DNA of 41,630 nucleotides from a virus: the IMG/VR virus record IMGVR_UViG_3300047323_000145, positions 1 to 41,630 of that record; one strand, given 5' to 3'. The notes under the pieces were generated by a model, which saw nothing but the letters and a program-made list of their open reading frames with translations, did not search any database and was not told where the DNA came from. The position numbers and the translations under genes were made by a program. Below are positions 6,114-14,339 of this stretch, piece by piece (the first letter of the stretch is position 1; every line of letters begins with the position of its first letter).

Positions 6114-6189
6114 CTAGGTGTAGCTCAGTAGGTAGAGCGCGCGGTTAGGGACCGTGAGGCCGTAGGTTCGAGACCTACCACTTAGACCA
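6114..6189 (+). tRNA. tRNA-Pro (AGG)
   Basis: Acceptor CTAGGTG with CACTTAG, D-arm GCTC/GAGC, anticodon stem CGCGG/CCGTG with loop TTAGGGA giving AGG, T-arm GTAGG/CCTAC, discriminator A and encoded CCA. Anticodons starting with A are rare in bacteria outside Arg-ACG. A palindrome copy begins 2 bp later. Confidence 0.85.
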
Positions 6190-6190
6190 A

Positions 6191-6209
6191 CTACTGAATT
6201 CAGTAGCTG
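6191..6209 (+). repeat. Palindromic repeat copy 2
   Basis: CTACTGAATTCAGTAGCTG, one change from consensus. It sits between the tRNA-Pro CCA end and the 3' end of the leftward endonuclease gene. Confidence 0.85.
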
Positions 6210-6608
6210 CTACGCGAGCAGGATTGCGGCACGCTGTAGACGCTCAGGGTCGTATTTGAAGTGCCCTAGCGCGCGTGCACAAGCCTTGCAGACTACGCCT
6301 TTGATCTCGCCCGTCTGCTTGTCTGTGTAGACGCTGTTCGGGTCTTCCTCGCTGCCTTCTCTGTTGCAGATGTCGCAGGGGCTAGCACGCAGCTCTACGT
6401 ACTCCGGGACGGATAGGCCAAGCTTCTTAGCTGTCCCCTTGATCTTGTCATCCCGGTACGGGTTGGTACGGCCTGCTTGCCTTGCTCGCTGAGCGAGTGC
6501 CTTGCAGTCTTTGCACTGTGAGCCGTGCCCGTCGCTGCGGTTGGCGTCCTTGGCGAACGCGCTTAGGTCTTTGTCTTCCTTGCATGTGATGCATACCTTG
6601 TGTGCCAT
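6210..6608 (-). CDS. Endonuclease VII-like protein with a degenerate catalytic motif
   Basis: The product is 132 aa from ATG 6608. It has an N-terminal CITCKEDKDLSAFAKDANRSDG zinc-finger-like segment with QCKDCK, and a C-terminal domain CDICNREG ... TGEIKGVVCKACARALG ... DPERLQRAA, which matches the recombination endonuclease VII fold. Where active members have HVDHDH, this one has SVYTDK, so the metal-binding His/Asp residues are missing while the zinc cysteines are kept. It may be inactive as a nuclease or act only in DNA binding. It is on the opposite strand, flanked by palindromes, with a possible leaderless start (TACCCT 7 bp before the ATG). Confidence 0.8.
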   Translation of the reverse strand: MAHKVCITCKEDKDLSAFAKDANRSDGHGSQCKDCKALAQRARQAGRTNPYRDDKIKGTAKKLGLSVPEYVELRASPCDICNREGSEEDPNSVYTDKQTGEIKGVVCKACARALGHFKYDPERLQRAAILLA

Positions 6609-6632
6609 ACACACTAGGGTAGCATCTGTCAA

Positions 6633-6651
6633 CTACTGAATTCAGTAGCTG
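6633..6651 (+). repeat. Palindromic repeat copy 3
   Basis: CTACTGAATTCAGTAGCTG. Read leftward it is followed directly by TTGACA, a perfect -35, pointing into the endonuclease VII-like gene, so this copy probably controls that gene. Confidence 0.85.
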
Positions 6652-6768
6652 CCTATCAGGGTGTGTGAGTACCCCACCCCTTCTCGTATAGACCCCCTCG
6701 TGAGCGTGTCTATATCCCCCTTCTCTCTATGCCCTACCCCCTGCATTGCCTACCCCCCTGGATAGCCC
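6652..6768. promoter_or_regulatory. Pyrimidine-rich spacer with TATAGAC/GTCTATA dyad
   Basis: Between the divergent endonuclease VII-like and HNH genes lies a C/T-rich stretch with an inverted repeat TATAGAC...GTCTATA (about 6691-6714). It could hold a late promoter or part of the packaging site. No gene is seen. Confidence 0.35.
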
Positions 6769-7188
6769 ATGCCTAGTAAGCCTCGTACCCCATGCTCTGT
6801 GCCCGGGTGCCCTGAGCTAACTACAGGTGGTAGGTGCGCTGACCATAAGCGTGAGGCCAACAAGGATCGTGCATCACGTGGTGGCGCTGTCTATACGACA
6901 CGATGGCAACGTGTGCGTAAGGCGTTCATCTATAAGCATCCTTGGTGTTTGCTATGCGCTAAGGCTGCGACTGTCGCTGACCATTTCCCTTTGAGTCGTC
7001 GTGAGCTTGAGGCTAAGGGTGATCCGAACCCTGACAGCCCTAAGCACCTACGACCCTTGTGCACGTCGTGCCATAACAAGGAGACGGCTAAGCATCAACC
7101 GGGCGGTTGGGCGCATGAGCGAGGCGCACAGAGTGTGACGCTGAACGCTTACGGTCGGTTCGCAGATGACGCCGATTCGTCGCGCTGA
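6769..7188 (+). CDS. HNH endonuclease next to terminase
   Basis: The product is 139 aa. A CSVPGCPEL...GRCADH zinc knuckle near the N-terminus is followed by the HNH core: CLLCAKAATVADHFPLSRRE (His of ADH about residue 65), then HLRPLCTSCHNKETA with the terminal Asn/His residues. HNH proteins at this position upstream of the small terminase assist terminase cleavage at cos in several cohesive-end phages, which is the likely role. The ATG has a poor ribosome site. It is codirectional with the packaging genes. An intron-type homing HNH is less likely because of the conserved location. Confidence 0.9.
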   Translation: MPSKPRTPCSVPGCPELTTGGRCADHKREANKDRASRGGAVYTTRWQRVRKAFIYKHPWCLLCAKAATVADHFPLSRRELEAKGDPNPDSPKHLRPLCTSCHNKETAKHQPGGWAHERGAQSVTLNAYGRFADDADSSR

Positions 7189-7311
7189 GTGCCTACCCCC
7201 TGGGGGGTGACCCCCTCCCCCCTCTCACACGGAGCGGCAGGGAGGCAAAAAGCTACACCCGCAGCTAGAGCAGTTTGCGCGGAGATCACTAAGCGTTAGG
7301 GAGGTGTCCTC
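7189..7311 (+). other. Spacer before terminase, candidate cos region
   Basis: It contains a strong G/C hairpin (ACCCCC then GGGGGT, followed by ACCCCCTCCCCCC) at about 7193-7222 and an A-rich stretch (GGCAAAAAGC). Its place between HNH and small terminase is where many cos phages have their packaging site. No experimentally recognisable overhang can be read from sequence alone. Confidence 0.35.
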
Positions 7312-7815
7312 ATGGCAGACCCGATGCGGGTCAAGCCCCCGCTACAGGTGGTGCGTGAGGGCAACCCTGGTAAGCGTCCCATCCGTGAGGGTGTGGCCGT
7401 GCCTAGCTCCTCGCTGACTGAGCCTGACTGGTCTACGACGTTCGGCCCCGTGCGCGGGAACTCTGAGCTGACCAAGGTCAACGCTCGCTGTCGTGAGGTT
7501 GCGTCTGAGGAGTGGCGGCGGGTCGTTCCGGCGCTGACTCACTCGGCCGGTCTTGGTGACGTAGACGTTGCCACGCTTAAGGACTACTGCATTTGTGTCG
7601 CTCGTATCGACCAATGCGAACGCGAGATTTCCCGTAACGGCATCCTTATGCAGGGTGAACGAGGGATGCAGAAGAACGGCGCTACCACCATTGTGGGTCA
7701 GTACCGTTCACAGCTTGCCCGGTACATCGGAGAGCTAGGACTTTCCCCCTCATCTCGTGGGCGCATTGCACCGCCCAAGAGTGAAGGGGAGCAGGATGAC
7801 GACGTTTTCGACTGA
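7312..7815 (+). CDS. terS: Terminase small subunit (P27-like)
   Basis: The product is 167 aa. It recognises phage DNA and loads the large subunit. The N-terminal basic segment with GNPGKRPI is typical of P27-family small terminases, followed by EEWRRVVPAL and a helical body (TLKDYCICVARIDQCEREI) and QYRSQLARYIGELGLSPSSRGRI. GGGAGGTG precedes the ATG at a good distance. Its end overlaps the large subunit by 20 bp, which suggests translational coupling. The length is usual for the family. Confidence 0.88.
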   Translation: MADPMRVKPPLQVVREGNPGKRPIREGVAVPSSSLTEPDWSTTFGPVRGNSELTKVNARCREVASEEWRRVVPALTHSAGLGDVDVATLKDYCICVARIDQCEREISRNGILMQGERGMQKNGATTIVGQYRSQLARYIGELGLSPSSRGRIAPPKSEGEQDDDVFD

Positions 7816-9508
7816 CGAGTTTGACCCCTCGTCGCTGCCCGTTCCGTATGACGCTCTGATTGAGCTTGGCATGACGGACGAGGAGATTAGGGACGCTTGG
7901 GAGCGTCGCCCCCTCGTCAATGCTTTCCAGGCTCCTGAGCGTGAGGGCGCGTACTTCTCTGTTGCTCACGCTGCCCGTGCGCTTAAGGCTATTGAGTCGT
8001 TCAAGCACACCAAGGGCCGGTGGGGTAACTCGCCTCTCAAGTTGCAGACTTGGCAGAAGGTGTGGGTTGTCTTCCCCATCTTCGGGTGGCTTTGGTATGA
8101 CGACGAGGTTGGGCGGGACGTTCGCGTTACTCGCTCGGTCTGGATTGAGGTTCCGCGTAAGGCGGGTAAGTCAACTCTCTCCTCTGGCATTGGCCTAGCG
8201 CTGTTGCTCGCGGATCGTGAGGTTGGCGCTGAGGTCTACGCCGCCGCAGGATCGCTTGAGCAGGCCCGGCGCGTGTACGAGGACGCCAAGCGTATGGCGG
8301 AGACTTCCAAGGCCGTACGTGGGCGCGTAGAGATCCTGAGGAACGTTCTCCGGGTGCCTCGCACGGGTGGTGTCTTCCGCGCGCTGTCTAAGATCGCTGA
8401 GACTGCCCACGGACTGAACGTGTCCGGCGCGATCATTGATGAGGTTCACGTTCACAAGTCGCGTGACCTCGTTGACGCTATCGAGACCGGTACGGGTGCC
8501 CGTGATCAGCCGCTAATCGTGTTCATCACGACGGCTGACGAGGGCGAAGAAGGCAGCATTTACGACGAGAAGCACACTTACACTCGTCGTGTCGCTGAGG
8601 GTGTGGTTAAGGACCCCGGTCACTACGGCGTCATTTGGGCGGCTGCTGAGGATGCCGACCCTTTCTCTGAGGAGACGTGGCGTAGGGCTAACCCGGGTCT
8701 TGGTGTTTCCCCCTCGCTGTCTTACCTCCGTCGCGAGGCTGAAAAGGCTAAGTCAACCCCCTCGTACTTCCCTACGTTCTGTCGCCTGTCTCTCAATCGT
8801 CGTATGCGCTCGTCTACGCGTTGGCTGCCTATGCCTTTGTGGGATGAGAACGCCGGAACGGTTGATGAGAAGCGTTTCCGCTATCGGCGTGCTTGGGGTG
8901 GCGTTGACCTTTCGGCCGTGTCTGACCTTTCCGCTTGGGTTCTCGCTGTTGAGTCTCGGCAACCGGGGGTTGAGCTAGAGCTTGTCTCGCGCTTCTGGCT
9001 GCCTGAGGAGCGGGTTGACGAGCTTGAGGCCCAACTACAGATGCCGTTGCGTCAGTGGGCCCGTGACGGCTTCCTGACCCTCACTGAGGGCGACGCTATC
9101 GACTACGGCGCGATTGAGAAGCAGATCATTGCCGACTGTCGCCGGTTGAACGTGCAGCGCGTGAGCTATGACCGCATGTTTGCGGGTCAGCTTGTGCAGC
9201 GCGTTGACCAGAAGACCAAGGGCGTTGATGTGGTGCCGATCGCGCAGACCTACTTGGGTATGTCGCCCGGTTCTAAGGAGCTTGAGCGGCTGCTACGTGA
9301 GGGGCGCGTCAAGCATGGTGGTAATCCCATCTTGCGTTGGAACGCTGCTTGCGTGGAAATCTACGCGGACGGTAACGACAACATCCGTCCCCGGAAGCCG
9401 GACCGTCATCAGTCGTCGGCCCGTATTGACGGCATTGCAGCCGCTGTGATGGCTCTTGACGGTTATGTCCGTCGCCCGATTAAGAAGGCTCGCGCTGCGA
9501 GTGCTTAG
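7796..9508 (+). CDS. terL: Terminase large subunit
   Basis: The product is 570 aa, the ATPase-nuclease motor for packaging. From ATG 7796, Walker A is PRKAGKST (120-127), Walker B IIDEVH (213-218), and the coupling motif is ITTADEG. The RNase H-like nuclease acidic residues are visible in WGGVDLSAVSDL, VQRVSYDRMF and SARIDGIAAAV. The ATG at 7796 has the ribosome site AAGGGGAGCAGG; an upstream start at 7757 would only overlap TerS. The family is the YmfN/Terminase_1 type of siphophages. Confidence 0.95.
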   Translation: MTTFSTDEFDPSSLPVPYDALIELGMTDEEIRDAWERRPLVNAFQAPEREGAYFSVAHAARALKAIESFKHTKGRWGNSPLKLQTWQKVWVVFPIFGWLWYDDEVGRDVRVTRSVWIEVPRKAGKSTLSSGIGLALLLADREVGAEVYAAAGSLEQARRVYEDAKRMAETSKAVRGRVEILRNVLRVPRTGGVFRALSKIAETAHGLNVSGAIIDEVHVHKSRDLVDAIETGTGARDQPLIVFITTADEGEEGSIYDEKHTYTRRVAEGVVKDPGHYGVIWAAAEDADPFSEETWRRANPGLGVSPSLSYLRREAEKAKSTPSYFPTFCRLSLNRRMRSSTRWLPMPLWDENAGTVDEKRFRYRRAWGGVDLSAVSDLSAWVLAVESRQPGVELELVSRFWLPEERVDELEAQLQMPLRQWARDGFLTLTEGDAIDYGAIEKQIIADCRRLNVQRVSYDRMFAGQLVQRVDQKTKGVDVVPIAQTYLGMSPGSKELERLLREGRVKHGGNPILRWNAACVEIYADGNDNIRPRKPDRHQSSARIDGIAAAVMALDGYVRRPIKKARAASA

Positions 9509-9511
9509 CAC

Positions 9512-9530
9512 CTACTGAATTCAGCAACTG
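9512..9530 (+). repeat. Palindromic repeat copy 4
   Basis: CTACTGAATTCAGCAACTG, with right-arm changes. It begins 3 bp after the TerL stop and 25 bp before the portal start. The ending AACTGAC-like form is shared by other late-region copies. Confidence 0.8.
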
Positions 9531-9555
9531 ACCACCTAGGGAAGGGGGTTGACGC

Positions 9556-10995
9556 ATGGCTGAGACCCCCCTTGAGGTCGTGAACCGGCTATACGCCAAG
9601 CTCAAGCGACGTGCCAGTAACGCCAAGAAGTACGGCGCTTACTACAACGGCGATCACAACCTAAAGTTTGCGTCTCCTGAGTTCTCGACCATTGCCGGTG
9701 ACCTGTTTGATGGGTTCTCGGACAACTGGTGTCAAGTGATCGTTGATTCGACGCTTGAGCGGTTGATGCCTATGGCGTTCCGTCTTGATGACGGTTCGCT
9801 TGACTCGGTCGCTTGGGATTCTTGGCGCCGCAATGAGTGTGATGTTGAGATTGGGCTTGCTCTTCTTGAGTCGCTGATTTCGGGTCGCTCGTATGCGCTC
9901 GTGTGGCGTCCGGATGGGCCGGATACTGAGATCACGTTCTATGACGCCACGAGCGCCATTGTTGAGTATGTGCCCGGCAAGCGTCGGGTACGGCGATACG
10001 GTCTGATCACGTGGACGGATGACGAGCGCGAGAATGTCACGCTCTTCACTGCTGACCGCGTGTTCAAGTTCTCGCGTCCAATCGGTCACGCTGCCCGGTA
10101 CGACTACGCCGACAACAACATTGGCGTTCTCGGCGGTTCGGCATGGTCGCTTGACGCTGAGATGCCTAACCCGCTCAAGGTGGTCCCGCTCGTCCCGTTT
10201 GAGAATCGTGCTCGCCTACAGGGCAAGCCGGTTTCGGAGATTGCCAACGTTGCTCCGCTACAGGACACCGTTAACACTCTCTGGGCTCACCTCCTGACCA
10301 ACTCTGACGCTCTCGCGGTTCCCGCTCGTGTGGTTACCGGCATGGACCGGCCTACGCGTGAGATCACGGACGATGAGGGTGAGGTTGTCGGGGAGGAAGA
10401 CCTACCGCTAGAGCCGTACCGGTCTAACCGGCTGCTTTGGCTTGAGTCTGAGTCTGCGGGTATCGCTGAGTTCTCGGCTGCTGATCTCAGCAACTACACG
10501 AACGTTATCGGTACGGCTGTCCAGCACATTGCGGCGCAGACGCGCACACCCCCGCATTACCTGCTTGGTCAGGTAGTCAACATCAGTGCGGACGCTCTAG
10601 CGGCTGCTGAGTCTGGTCTTGTGGCCAAGGTGACTGAGCGGCAACGGTTCTTCGGTGCCTCGCTACGTGAGCTTATGCGGCTGGATGCGTTGGCCAAGGG
10701 GGATACCTCCCGTGCTGACGCGCTCGCGCTTGGTTCGGTTGTGTGGCGTGATCCGCAGTTCCGTTCTGACGCTCAGTACGCGGACGCGCTCACCAAGCTC
10801 AAGGCAATCAACGTTCCGGACGAGGCGCTGTGGGAGCGAATCCCGGGTGTTACGCCGGATGAGATTGAGCGTTGGAAGACCATGCGCAATGACCAGGCAT
10901 CGGCAATCGTCGGTGGGGACATTGCGGGGCTGTTCGGTCCTAAGCCGGATCCGGCAGCCGATGTACAGACGGACGGGGCACCGGAGGGGGTCTAG
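9556..10995 (+). CDS. Portal protein (SPP1 gp6-like)
   Basis: The product is 479 aa and forms the dodecameric ring for DNA entry. The start MAETPLEVVNRLYAKL, the motif KKYGAYYNGDHNLKFASPEF and LLESLISGRSYALVW match the SPP1 gp6/DUF1073-like portals of actinophages. The clip and stem follow, with a C-terminal acidic tail. The ATG is preceded by GAAGGGGG. The stop is directly followed by the TTG start of the next gene. The length is normal. Confidence 0.92.
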   Translation: MAETPLEVVNRLYAKLKRRASNAKKYGAYYNGDHNLKFASPEFSTIAGDLFDGFSDNWCQVIVDSTLERLMPMAFRLDDGSLDSVAWDSWRRNECDVEIGLALLESLISGRSYALVWRPDGPDTEITFYDATSAIVEYVPGKRRVRRYGLITWTDDERENVTLFTADRVFKFSRPIGHAARYDYADNNIGVLGGSAWSLDAEMPNPLKVVPLVPFENRARLQGKPVSEIANVAPLQDTVNTLWAHLLTNSDALAVPARVVTGMDRPTREITDDEGEVVGEEDLPLEPYRSNRLLWLESESAGIAEFSAADLSNYTNVIGTAVQHIAAQTRTPPHYLLGQVVNISADALAAAESGLVAKVTERQRFFGASLRELMRLDALAKGDTSRADALALGSVVWRDPQFRSDAQYADALTKLKAINVPDEALWERIPGVTPDEIERWKTMRNDQASAIVGGDIAGLFGPKPDPAADVQTDGAPEGV

Positions 10996-11976
10996 TTGGC
11001 TACCTCCGGGGCTCTGGCCCAAGCTAGGTATGACGCGACCACATCGGTTACGCGAGGCGTTCTAACGGCCGTACAGGGGCTTTGGCGCGATGCCACCCCC
11101 GACCGAATCCTAAGCGCGATGCAAGGGGAAACGGGCCGACAGATCCTCAATGCTGTTCTTGCCGGGCAACTCTCGGTTGCTCAGGGCGCGCAAGCGTTCG
11201 TGAACGGCGCGATGATGGCTCAGGGTGTGTCGTTCGGCCCCCTTGGTCGGCTCGTTCCTGGCTCGCTCGCCGGTCTTGCGGCTGACGGTCGGAACCTTGC
11301 AACTCTCCTGTATCTACCGGCCGTTACGACGGCTCAGGGGATGGCTGCCGGTCTGACCGCTGAGAATGCGGCAATCCTCGGGCTCAACCAAATGGCAAAG
11401 ATCGTGTCTACCACGCTTGCCGATACTTCCCGTGCGGCAACTGCCGTGTCTATGGCTGCTGAGCCTCGCTGCATTTCCTATGTGCGTACGGTTCGGCTGC
11501 CTGCTTGCTCGCGTTGCATCATCCTCGCGGGTCGGCAGTACAGCTACAGCACGGGCTTTAAGCGTCATCCCGGTTGTGATTGCGGCATGGAGCCCATGAG
11601 TGACGCGGAGTGGCGCGAGTCTGCTAGCCCGGAGGATCTGTTTAGGCAGATGACTCCGGAGCAGCAGCACAAGGCGTTTGGTGCGGGTGGCGCTGACGCT
11701 ATTCGGAACGGGGCCGATATCGGTCAGGTGGTTAACGCGCGACGCGGTATGGCCACTGCAACGAATGGCAAGAAGGTCACGACTGAGGGCACCACCAAGC
11801 GAGGCATTGGCGCTAAGGCGCTTGCTCGTAATGGTGCGTCCATTCAGAAGGTTCCCGGTCAGAAGCTGCCTCGTGTGAATGAGGCTCGCCTTATGCCGGA
11901 AACGATTTTGAAGAACGCTCACGGCGATCGTGAGTTGCAAATCAAGCTTCTCAAGAAGCATGGATACATAGTTTAG
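10996..11976 (+). CDS. MuF-like minor head protein
   Basis: The product is 326 aa. It is placed just after the portal and before scaffold, and contains the characteristic cluster LPACSRCIILAG ... TGFKRHPGCDC (about residues 172-198), the Cys/His motif of VG15/MuF-type head morphogenesis proteins. The N-terminal 150 residues are helical. It starts at TTG immediately after the portal stop, which implies reinitiation. The C-terminal 90 residues are basic and may be a separate domain; no toxin motif is recognised. Confidence 0.82.
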   Translation: MATSGALAQARYDATTSVTRGVLTAVQGLWRDATPDRILSAMQGETGRQILNAVLAGQLSVAQGAQAFVNGAMMAQGVSFGPLGRLVPGSLAGLAADGRNLATLLYLPAVTTAQGMAAGLTAENAAILGLNQMAKIVSTTLADTSRAATAVSMAAEPRCISYVRTVRLPACSRCIILAGRQYSYSTGFKRHPGCDCGMEPMSDAEWRESASPEDLFRQMTPEQQHKAFGAGGADAIRNGADIGQVVNARRGMATATNGKKVTTEGTTKRGIGAKALARNGASIQKVPGQKLPRVNEARLMPETILKNAHGDRELQIKLLKKHGYIV

Positions 11977-11988
11977 GAGCGATTCCTA

Positions 11989-12573
11989 GTGCCTGAAAAC
12001 CCGAACCCCAACGGTCCTGAGGGCGACGCGCCCAAGGATGGTGACCCGGCTGAGGGCACCGGAACCGCTCCGAAGAACGGCCCTGAGGGCAGTGAGAGCG
12101 GCGACGGTGACGAGGGAGACAACTCCCTTGGTGACGCCGGTAAGAAGGCTCTCAGTGAGGAGCGAGCGGCCCGTAAGGCTGCCGAGAAGGAAGCCACTGA
12201 GGCCAAGGCTGAGGCCAATCGGCTACGGCGTGCGAATGCAGCCACCAAGGGCACTGACCTTGAGGCGATTCGTGATGAGATTCGCGCTGAGTTCAACTCG
12301 GAGCGACTTAAGGACAAGATTGCGCTTGCTTCTGCGGGCCGTTTGGCGGACCCGTCGGACGCTTCACGCTTCCTTGACCTTGACTCCCTTTCGGCTGACA
12401 AGCCGGATGACATCAAGGCTGCCCTAGACAAGCTTCTGACTGAGCGCCCGTACCTTGCGGCTAAGGATGCCGAGAAGGGTTGGGGCGACGTTGGCGGGGC
12501 GCAGCGTAAGGCCGTTGAGCCTGAGCCTGCCTCTCCGCTGGACCGGCTACGGCGTAGCTACGGCAGCAAGTAA
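11989..12573 (+). CDS. Scaffold protein
   Basis: The product is 194 aa, Glu/Ala/Lys/Arg-rich with a disordered N-terminus (MPENPNPNGPEGDAPKDG), a long coiled coil (about residues 50-100) and a basic C-terminus ending LDRLRRSYGSK, the usual capsid-binding tail. It lies directly before the capsid gene. GTG start with AGGAGCG. It guides procapsid assembly and is then lost. Confidence 0.88.
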   Translation: MPENPNPNGPEGDAPKDGDPAEGTGTAPKNGPEGSESGDGDEGDNSLGDAGKKALSEERAARKAAEKEATEAKAEANRLRRANAATKGTDLEAIRDEIRAEFNSERLKDKIALASAGRLADPSDASRFLDLDSLSADKPDDIKAALDKLLTERPYLAAKDAEKGWGDVGGAQRKAVEPEPASPLDRLRRSYGSK

Positions 12574-12579
12574 CCGCAC

Positions 12580-12598
12580 CTACTGAATTCAGTAGTTG
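12580..12598 (+). repeat. Palindromic repeat copy 5
   Basis: Perfect CTACTGAATTCAGTAGTTG between scaffold and capsid genes. It ends 26 bp before the capsid ATG. Confidence 0.85.
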
Positions 12599-12624
12599 CC
12601 GCTCTCTTATTGATTGGATTATCC

Positions 12625-13581
12625 ATGGCTCTAACTCTGCCTGAGGCTGCAAAGCTCTCGGAGAATGACCTACAGCGTGGCGTCATTGAGACGTTCGTTC
12701 AGGAATCGCCGGTTCTCGACCGTATCCCGTTCCTGACTATTCAGGGTAACGCGTACTCGTACAACGAGGAAGCGACGCTACCGGGTGTCGCGTTCCGTTC
12801 GGTGAACGAGACCTACACTGAGTCGACCGGTACGGTTAACCAGAAGTCGGAAAGCCTCGTGATTCTCGGTGGCTACGCTGACGTTGACCGGTTCATCGTT
12901 CAGACTCGCGGCAACCTGAATGATCAGCGTGCTGTTCAGACGCGCATGAAGGTTAAGGCTGCCTCGTACAAGTTCCAGGATACGTTTTTCAACGGTGACA
13001 CTTCCGTTGACGCCAAGTCCTTTGACGGCCTCAAGAAGCGTCTGACCGGTGCTCAGGTTCTTAGCTCGGGCACCAATGGTGCGCCGATTGTGGGCAACGG
13101 CGGTTCTGACGCTTACACCTTCTTTGACCAGCTTGACGCGCTCGTTGCTCAGGTTCCCGGCCTGAACGGTGCGAACGGCGCTCTCTACGCCAACGCGTCG
13201 GTTATCGCGAAGATTCTTTCTGCGGGTCGGCGTCTCGGTGGCGTCGAAATGGTCCGCGAGGATCTGACCGGCAAGCGTGTTGTCACTTGGAACGGCATTC
13301 CGGTTCTTGACCCGGGTCAGACGGTTGCCGGTGCTGACATTCTCGCCAAGACCGAGACGCAGGGTACGGCAACCAACGCGTCGTCCATTTACGCGGTCAA
13401 GTTTGGTGCGGACGAGGGCGACCGCGCGGTTACGGCACTGACCAACGGTGGCGTTCACGTTGAGGACTTTGGCCTACTTCAGTCGGCCCCGGTCTACCGC
13501 ACGTTTATTGAGTTCTTCACCGGTCTTGCCGTGTTCGGCGGTAAGGGTGCCGCGCGCCTGACCGGTGTCCTAGCTGCGTAA
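12625..13581 (+). CDS. Major capsid protein (HK97 fold)
   Basis: The product is 318 aa from ATG 12625. The sequence after the start (LPEAAKLSENDLQRGVIETF) and the E-loop/P-domain region (YSYNEEATLPGVAFRSVNE, DTFFNGD) are typical of HK97-type capsids in phages of this kind. There is no clear Shine-Dalgarno before this ATG, nor before a TTG 5 codons upstream, which is odd for the most abundant protein. A palindrome lies immediately upstream. No long cleavable delta domain is present, consistent with a separate scaffold. Confidence 0.9.
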   Translation: MALTLPEAAKLSENDLQRGVIETFVQESPVLDRIPFLTIQGNAYSYNEEATLPGVAFRSVNETYTESTGTVNQKSESLVILGGYADVDRFIVQTRGNLNDQRAVQTRMKVKAASYKFQDTFFNGDTSVDAKSFDGLKKRLTGAQVLSSGTNGAPIVGNGGSDAYTFFDQLDALVAQVPGLNGANGALYANASVIAKILSAGRRLGGVEMVREDLTGKRVVTWNGIPVLDPGQTVAGADILAKTETQGTATNASSIYAVKFGADEGDRAVTALTNGGVHVEDFGLLQSAPVYRTFIEFFTGLAVFGGKGAARLTGVLAA

Positions 13582-13592
13582 GGAGAGTGGAA

Positions 13593-13769
13593 ATGCCGCC
13601 CGCCCGTAAGAAGGCTGTTGCGGCTCCCGCTCTTGAATGCGGCAAGGCTGACGCTTGTGGTTCCTCGTCTCGGGTTGAGAGCTTCAATGCTTCTCGCCCG
13701 GACGGGGAGCCGGTCAAGGTCACTCGCTGCATTGAGTGCGGCAGTCACAAGGTTGAGAACGACTCCTAA
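13593..13769 (+). CDS. Small four-cysteine protein after the capsid gene
   Basis: The product is 58 aa starting at the ATG 5 bp after AGGAGAG. Cys16 and Cys22, then CIEC, suggest a small zinc ribbon. It sits between capsid and the first head-tail connector, a site where actinophages often encode short decoration or accessory head proteins. Function is not known. Confidence 0.65.
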   Translation: MPPARKKAVAAPALECGKADACGSSSRVESFNASRPDGEPVKVTRCIECGSHKVENDS

Positions 13770-13778
13770 GGGGCCAGG

Positions 13779-14339
13779 ATGCCGGAACTTCCCGCGCTAG
13801 CCACCCTTGAGGAGCTAGCTGCATGGATGCAAACCGATGTGGGGTCGCTTCCGGCGTCCGCCTCCCTCGTGCTGGACACGGCCTCAGCGATTGTGCGAGG
13901 AGAGGCACGGCAGCACTTCACGCGTCGTACAACGACCGTGGTCATGTACCCGGATACCTACAGGGCTTGGGCCGGTCCGGTCCGTTGCTTTGTGGACTTG
14001 CCTCAGCGTCCCGTTATCGGCGTGGCGTCTGTGGTGGACGAGGACGGTAACCCCGTCCCGTTCAAGCTCAAGCGGAACACGCTGACCCTTGAGAGGGTCT
14101 GTGAGGCTGTCTCCGTGACGTTCACGCACGGGTACGCGGAAACCCCCGGGGACGTTAAGGCAGTCGTTCTAAGCGCTGCCTCACGCGTTCTGAACAACCC
14201 CTCAGACATTCGTCAAGAGGCCGTGGGCAGTCTGTCGGTTACGTATGCGGCTGAGACGATTGGCGCGAGCCTCGCTCAGGCTGACAAGGATCTACTTGCG
14301 CGTTACCGGCGTCGTGCGTCGTCTGTCAGGTGGGGCTAA
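13779..14339 (+). CDS. Head-tail connector (adaptor)
   Basis: The product is 186 aa. The helical N-terminus LEELAAWMQTDVGSLPASASLVLDTASAIVRGEA and later GDVKAVVLSAASRVLNNPSDIRQEAVG are characteristic of gp6/gp15-type adaptor proteins that dock beneath the portal. It ends in TAATG, overlapping the next start by one base. The order adaptor, stopper, neck, terminator, tube that follows supports the call. Confidence 0.85.
   Translation: MPELPALATLEELAAWMQTDVGSLPASASLVLDTASAIVRGEARQHFTRRTTTVVMYPDTYRAWAGPVRCFVDLPQRPVIGVASVVDEDGNPVPFKLKRNTLTLERVCEAVSVTFTHGYAETPGDVKAVVLSAASRVLNNPSDIRQEAVGSLSVTYAAETIGASLAQADKDLLARYRRRASSVRWG

Noticed and set aside
5477-6117. Open frames across the tRNA array
   Set aside because: They are translations of tRNA genes, and the cloverleafs account for the sequence.
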